Assembly: GCA_028682845.1 (NCBI GenBank)
Contig: JAJRAT010000080.1
Coordinates: forward strand, 1 to 6,860
DNA length: 6,860 nucleotides
Origin: Methanothrix sp.
GTDB lineage: Archaea; Halobacteriota; Methanosarcinia; Methanotrichales; Methanotrichaceae
Direction of reading: 5' to 3'
Under the pieces are notes generated by a model that worked only from the letters and a program-made list of their open reading frames with translations, did not search any database and was not told the DNA's origin. The number at the start of each line of letters is the position of its first letter. Position 1 is the first letter of the stretch. Shown piece after piece: positions 5,189-6,860 of this stretch. A program made the translations under genes and the position numbers.

Positions 5189-6860
5189 TTAATCCTGCCT
5201 GCGCAATGCCTTGAGCATCAGGATCTTCTCCGACCGGGCAACGGTCTCCCGGACCGTGGCGACGGCATCGATATTGGCGGAAATGCTGGTTATGCCGATC
5301 TCCACCAGCCTCTTGGCCATCTCCGGGTAAGATCCGGCCTGGCCGCAGATGGAGGTCTTGACCCCGGCCTCGTTGCAGTTCTCCACCACGTATTCGATGA
5401 GCTTCAGGATGGCGGGATGCAGCTCGGTGTAAAGCCCGGCCACGTTTTCATTGTTGCGGTCCACGGCCAGAGTGTACTGGGTCAGGTCGTTGGTTCCGAA
5501 GGAGACGAAGTCGAGCCCTTCATCGATGAAGTCCTCGATGGTCAGCGCCGCGCCCGGAGTTTCGACCATGATGCCGACGTCGATCTTCTCCAGGTCCAGA
5601 CCCTCATCAACCATGATGGCCTTGGCCGCCCGCAGCTCGCGAACGTGCTGGACCATGGGCAGCATGATGCCGACGTTGGAAAGGCCCATCTCATGCAGCT
5701 TCTTGAAGGCGCGAACCTCCAGGCGGAAGTGCTCCGTCTCGGTCAGGTCCCTGCGAATGCCGCGCCAGCCGAGCATGGGGTTATGCTCGTGAGGCTCGTT
5801 CTCGCCGCCCTCCATGGCCCGGAATTCGTCGGTTGGCGCATCCAATGTGCGCACCCAGACGGGCCGGGGGAAGAACGCATCGGCCACGATCTTGATGCCC
5901 TTGACCAGCTCGTCGATGTACTCCTCGCTCTTGCCGTTCTTGATGTAGTAGTTGGGTGTCTTGCCAAGGCCGAGAATCATGTGCTCGATCCTGAGCAGGC
6001 CGACGCCGTCCGCCAGGGTTGCTGCTGCGGCAGCGGCTCTGTCGGGCTCGCTGACATTGACCTTAACCTCGGTGGCAGTGATGGGCTTGGAGACGACGAC
6101 GCCCGCAGCACTTGCGGCCGGCTTGGCCGGAGCCGTCACAGCGACGCGGCCCTCGTAAACGATGCCCTTGCCGCCGTCCACGGTTATCTCCATGCCGTCC
6201 TTCAAAACGGACGTGGCCTTCTTGGTTCCGACCACAGCCGGACAGCCCAGCTCGCGGCTGACGATGGCAGCGTGGCAGGCCATGCCGCCCTCATCGGTCA
6301 CAATGGCCCCGGCGCGCTTCATGCCCGGAACCATATCCGGCATGGTCATCTTGGTGACCATGATGTCGCCCTGCTTGACCTTGTCCAGATCGCGACCGCT
6401 GGTGATGATTCTCACAATGCCGGTGGCAACGCCCGGAGCAGCTCCAAGGCCGGTCAGGATCGCCTTGCCGCTGGCTGCGGCGGCCTCGGCGGGCTTCTTG
6501 GCGTTGTTTATGGTAGTAATCGGTCGGGACTGCAAGATGTAGATCTTGTCCTTCTCCACGCCCCACTCGATATCCTGCGGAATGCCGTAGTGGTTCTCCA
6601 GTGTCTCGGCATATTTGGAAAGCTGAACCATCTCGTCTTCCGTGAGGACTATTGCTTCCTTCTTCTTGGCCGGGACCTTTATAGTGACGGTCTTCAGGGT
6701 TTTGGGGTCCCTGATGATCATGATCTCTTTGGTGGCTATGTACTTGCTGAGGACCTTCTTGGTCTTGCGGTCCACAACGTAGTTGTCTGGCGAGACGCTG
6801 CCGCTGACGACCGCCTCACCCAGGCCCCAGGCACCTTCGATGACCACAAGCGGCTCGCCC
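5189..6860 (-). CDS. ppsA: Phosphoenolpyruvate synthase (pyruvate, water dikinase), C-terminal about 557 residues, 5' end outside window
   Basis: PpsA converts pyruvate + ATP + water to PEP + AMP + phosphate, the entry to gluconeogenesis in methanogens. The open frame runs through base 6860 with GEPLVVIEGAWGLGEAVVSG, so the Val codon (GTG) at 6845-6847 is internal and roughly the first 200 residues are missing. In order, the part seen holds the end of the ATP-grasp nucleotide-binding domain (…DIEWGVEKDKIYILQSRPIT), the phosphohistidine swivel domain with GGMACHAAIVSREL (catalytic His at 6272-6274), an Ala/Pro-rich linker, and the PEP-binding TIM barrel with NPMLGWRG, FGTNDLTQ and TSICGQAGS (catalytic Cys at 5345-5347). 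The residue two before the His is Ala, where bacterial PpsA has the Thr phosphorylated by the PpsR regulator. The protein ends in LKALRRQD. It is transcribed toward mfnA. Confidence 0.95.
   Translation of the reverse strand, partial: GEPLVVIEGAWGLGEAVVSGSVSPDNYVVDRKTKKVLSKYIATKEIMIIRDPKTLKTVTIKVPAKKKEAIVLTEDEMVQLSKYAETLENHYGIPQDIEWGVEKDKIYILQSRPITTINNAKKPAEAAAASGKAILTGLGAAPGVATGIVRIITSGRDLDKVKQGDIMVTKMTMPDMVPGMKRAGAIVTDEGGMACHAAIVSRELGCPAVVGTKKATSVLKDGMEITVDGGKGIVYEGRVAVTAPAKPAASAAGVVVSKPITATEVKVNVSEPDRAAAAAATLADGVGLLRIEHMILGLGKTPNYYIKNGKSEEYIDELVKGIKIVADAFFPRPVWVRTLDAPTDEFRAMEGGENEPHEHNPMLGWRGIRRDLTETEHFRLEVRAFKKLHEMGLSNVGIMLPMVQHVRELRAAKAIMVDEGLDLEKIDVGIMVETPGAALTIEDFIDEGLDFVSFGTNDLTQYTLAVDRNNENVAGLYTELHPAILKLIEYVVENCNEAGVKTSICGQAGSYPEMAKRLVEIGITSISANIDAVATVRETVARSEKILMLKALRRQD

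Noticed and set aside
6845..6847. GTG as the true start of the PEP synthase
   Set aside because: The reading frame and family sequence (GEPLV) continue upstream to the window edge, and the first part of the ATP-grasp domain would be missing.

Overview
The window looks like a chromosomal segment of a methanogenic archaeon, most plausibly a Methanosarcinales/Methanotrichales relative (Methanothrix-like). The evidence is gene content: a cofH-type gene for coenzyme F420 synthesis, an mfnA-type tyrosine decarboxylase for methanofuran synthesis, two free-standing TRAM proteins and a PEP synthase. Shine-Dalgarno sites are of the GGTGA/GGAGG type. The genus is an inference; no rRNA or marker gene is present to settle it.

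Left block (1-2091, minus strand), in transcription order: a NOL1/NOP2/Sun (RsmB/NSUN) RNA m5C methyltransferase; a small RsmF-type PUA-like RNA-binding protein; and the N-terminal part of cofH, which leaves the window at base 1. The first two correspond to the two halves of bacterial RsmF. The second overlaps the first, and its TGA stop lies inside the GGTGA ribosome-binding site of cofH, so the three genes look translationally coupled. The second and third genes each carry an in-frame, Ser-Asp-rich minisatellite (12-bp and 9-bp periods).

Centre (2254-2741, plus strand): two tandem TRAM-domain genes, divergent from the methyltransferase across about 160 bp. They are a recent duplication or are homogenised by gene conversion: 60 bp are identical, and both have a GGTGA-TTG start.

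Right of centre (2742-3972): a more AT-rich stretch with two convergent single-domain TIR genes (2947-3390 plus, 3493-3924 minus), bounded by core genes on both sides. Both keep a candidate catalytic Glu. No Thoeris, CBASS or Argonaute partner lies within the interval, so this two-gene TIR island is the best candidate for an undescribed immunity or NAD-cleaving module.

Right block (3973-6860, minus strand): mfnA preceded by ppsA, whose N-terminal third lies beyond base 6860. PEP synthase feeds gluconeogenesis from pyruvate; MfnA makes tyramine for methanofuran. The order ppsA-mfnA-TIR on one strand with short gaps (79 and 48 bp) allows read-through from housekeeping genes into the TIR gene. 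No tRNA, rRNA, CRISPR array or insertion sequence was seen.
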